Part shown: positions 32,840 through 33,156 of the stretch, one piece after another
How positions within the stretch are numbered: position 1 is the first letter of the stretch
Layout: the number at the start of each line of letters is the position of its first letter
Assembly (NCBI GenBank): GCA_037176905.1
Contig: JBBBWG010000415.1
Coordinates: 1-33,156 of the forward strand
Length of the DNA: 33,156 bases
Origin: Azolla pinnata
Taxonomy: Eukaryota; Streptophyta; Polypodiopsida; Salviniales; Salviniaceae
Direction: 5' to 3'
Position numbers and translations under genes: made by a program
Notes under the pieces: generated by a model
Database searches by the model: none
What the model saw: the letters and a program-made list of their open reading frames with translations, nothing else
Told to the model about the DNA's origin: nothing

Positions 32840-33156
32840 CTGTACAAAGGGCAATCGAGGGTTGAATCCGTCTTTTTCTCACGATGCACATCTGCTTGTA
32901 ATAATACACAGAATGGCAGTCAAGCCATGGTGGGATTCCATTTAACTGTCAATGTAGCAATAATAATTCGCGAGAAACACGCATCTTGCATGTCGAGCGA
33001 AGTTGATGATGAATTGATTGACAAAACAGATGAAGCTCTCCAGATAAGAAGCTATAAGATCGTGATAGAATATGGTCCCAAAAAAGCATCCCCACAGGGA
33101 CCATTCAATTCATATGTACAGCAGAATTGTTTCTACTGCCATCGTCGTAAGCTTTC
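32840..33156. other. Window end, nothing recognised
   Basis: No coding, RNA or repeat feature is recognisable in the last 300 bases. Confidence 0.5.

Overview
This is a plant nuclear genome window. Its genes carry many short GT-AG introns, the protein families are plant-specific (a HUA2-like PWWP/RPR protein and a SERK receptor kinase), and the space between genes is rich in microsatellites and eroded repeats. The protein sequences and intron positions fit a land plant. A fern or other seed-free lineage is my guess from overall character, not something the sequence proves.

Layout. (1) 1-8534, plus strand: leader and 11-exon coding region of a HUA2-like nuclear protein of 1507 aa, with an N-terminal PWWP domain, an RPR/CID-like domain and two proline-rich blocks. 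(2) 8535-11810: no gene recognised. (3) 11811-12290: twelve tandem copies of a 41-bp unit, each holding a short inverted repeat. (4) 12300-13070: TGCATG-rich repeats broken by a 100-N assembly gap with identical 77-bp flanks. (5) 13195-18909, plus strand: purine-rich leader microsatellites, a poly-serine upstream ORF and an 11-exon SERK-type LRR receptor kinase of 642 aa. One of its introns holds a near-copy of the start of the next exon. (6) 18910-20634: tail-to-tail spacer. (7) 20635-24376, minus strand: a 12-exon trehalose-6-phosphate phosphatase (435 aa, or 384 aa from an internal ATG) with a leader exon and an upstream ORF. (8) 24470-28400: TPP upstream region and spacer with CATG-type repeats, including four copies of a CCAAT-plus-CATGCATG unit. 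(9) 28400-32228: gene-free sequence with several separate tandem duplications. (10) 32229-32512, minus strand: a two-exon 64-aa single-pass membrane protein resembling the complex III assembly factor UQCC6/Brawnin.

The four genes do not form an obvious functional unit. HUA2-like and SERK run in the same direction, SERK and TPP converge, and the small protein gene stands alone. All exon joins were read by eye from splice sites, phase and family similarity. In all four models the exon lengths sum to an exact multiple of three and the reading frame stays open. I see no convincing new multi-gene system. The points most worth checking are the ghost exon in SERK, the stem-preserving 41-bp repeat, the TPP leader arrangement and the Brawnin-like micropeptide.
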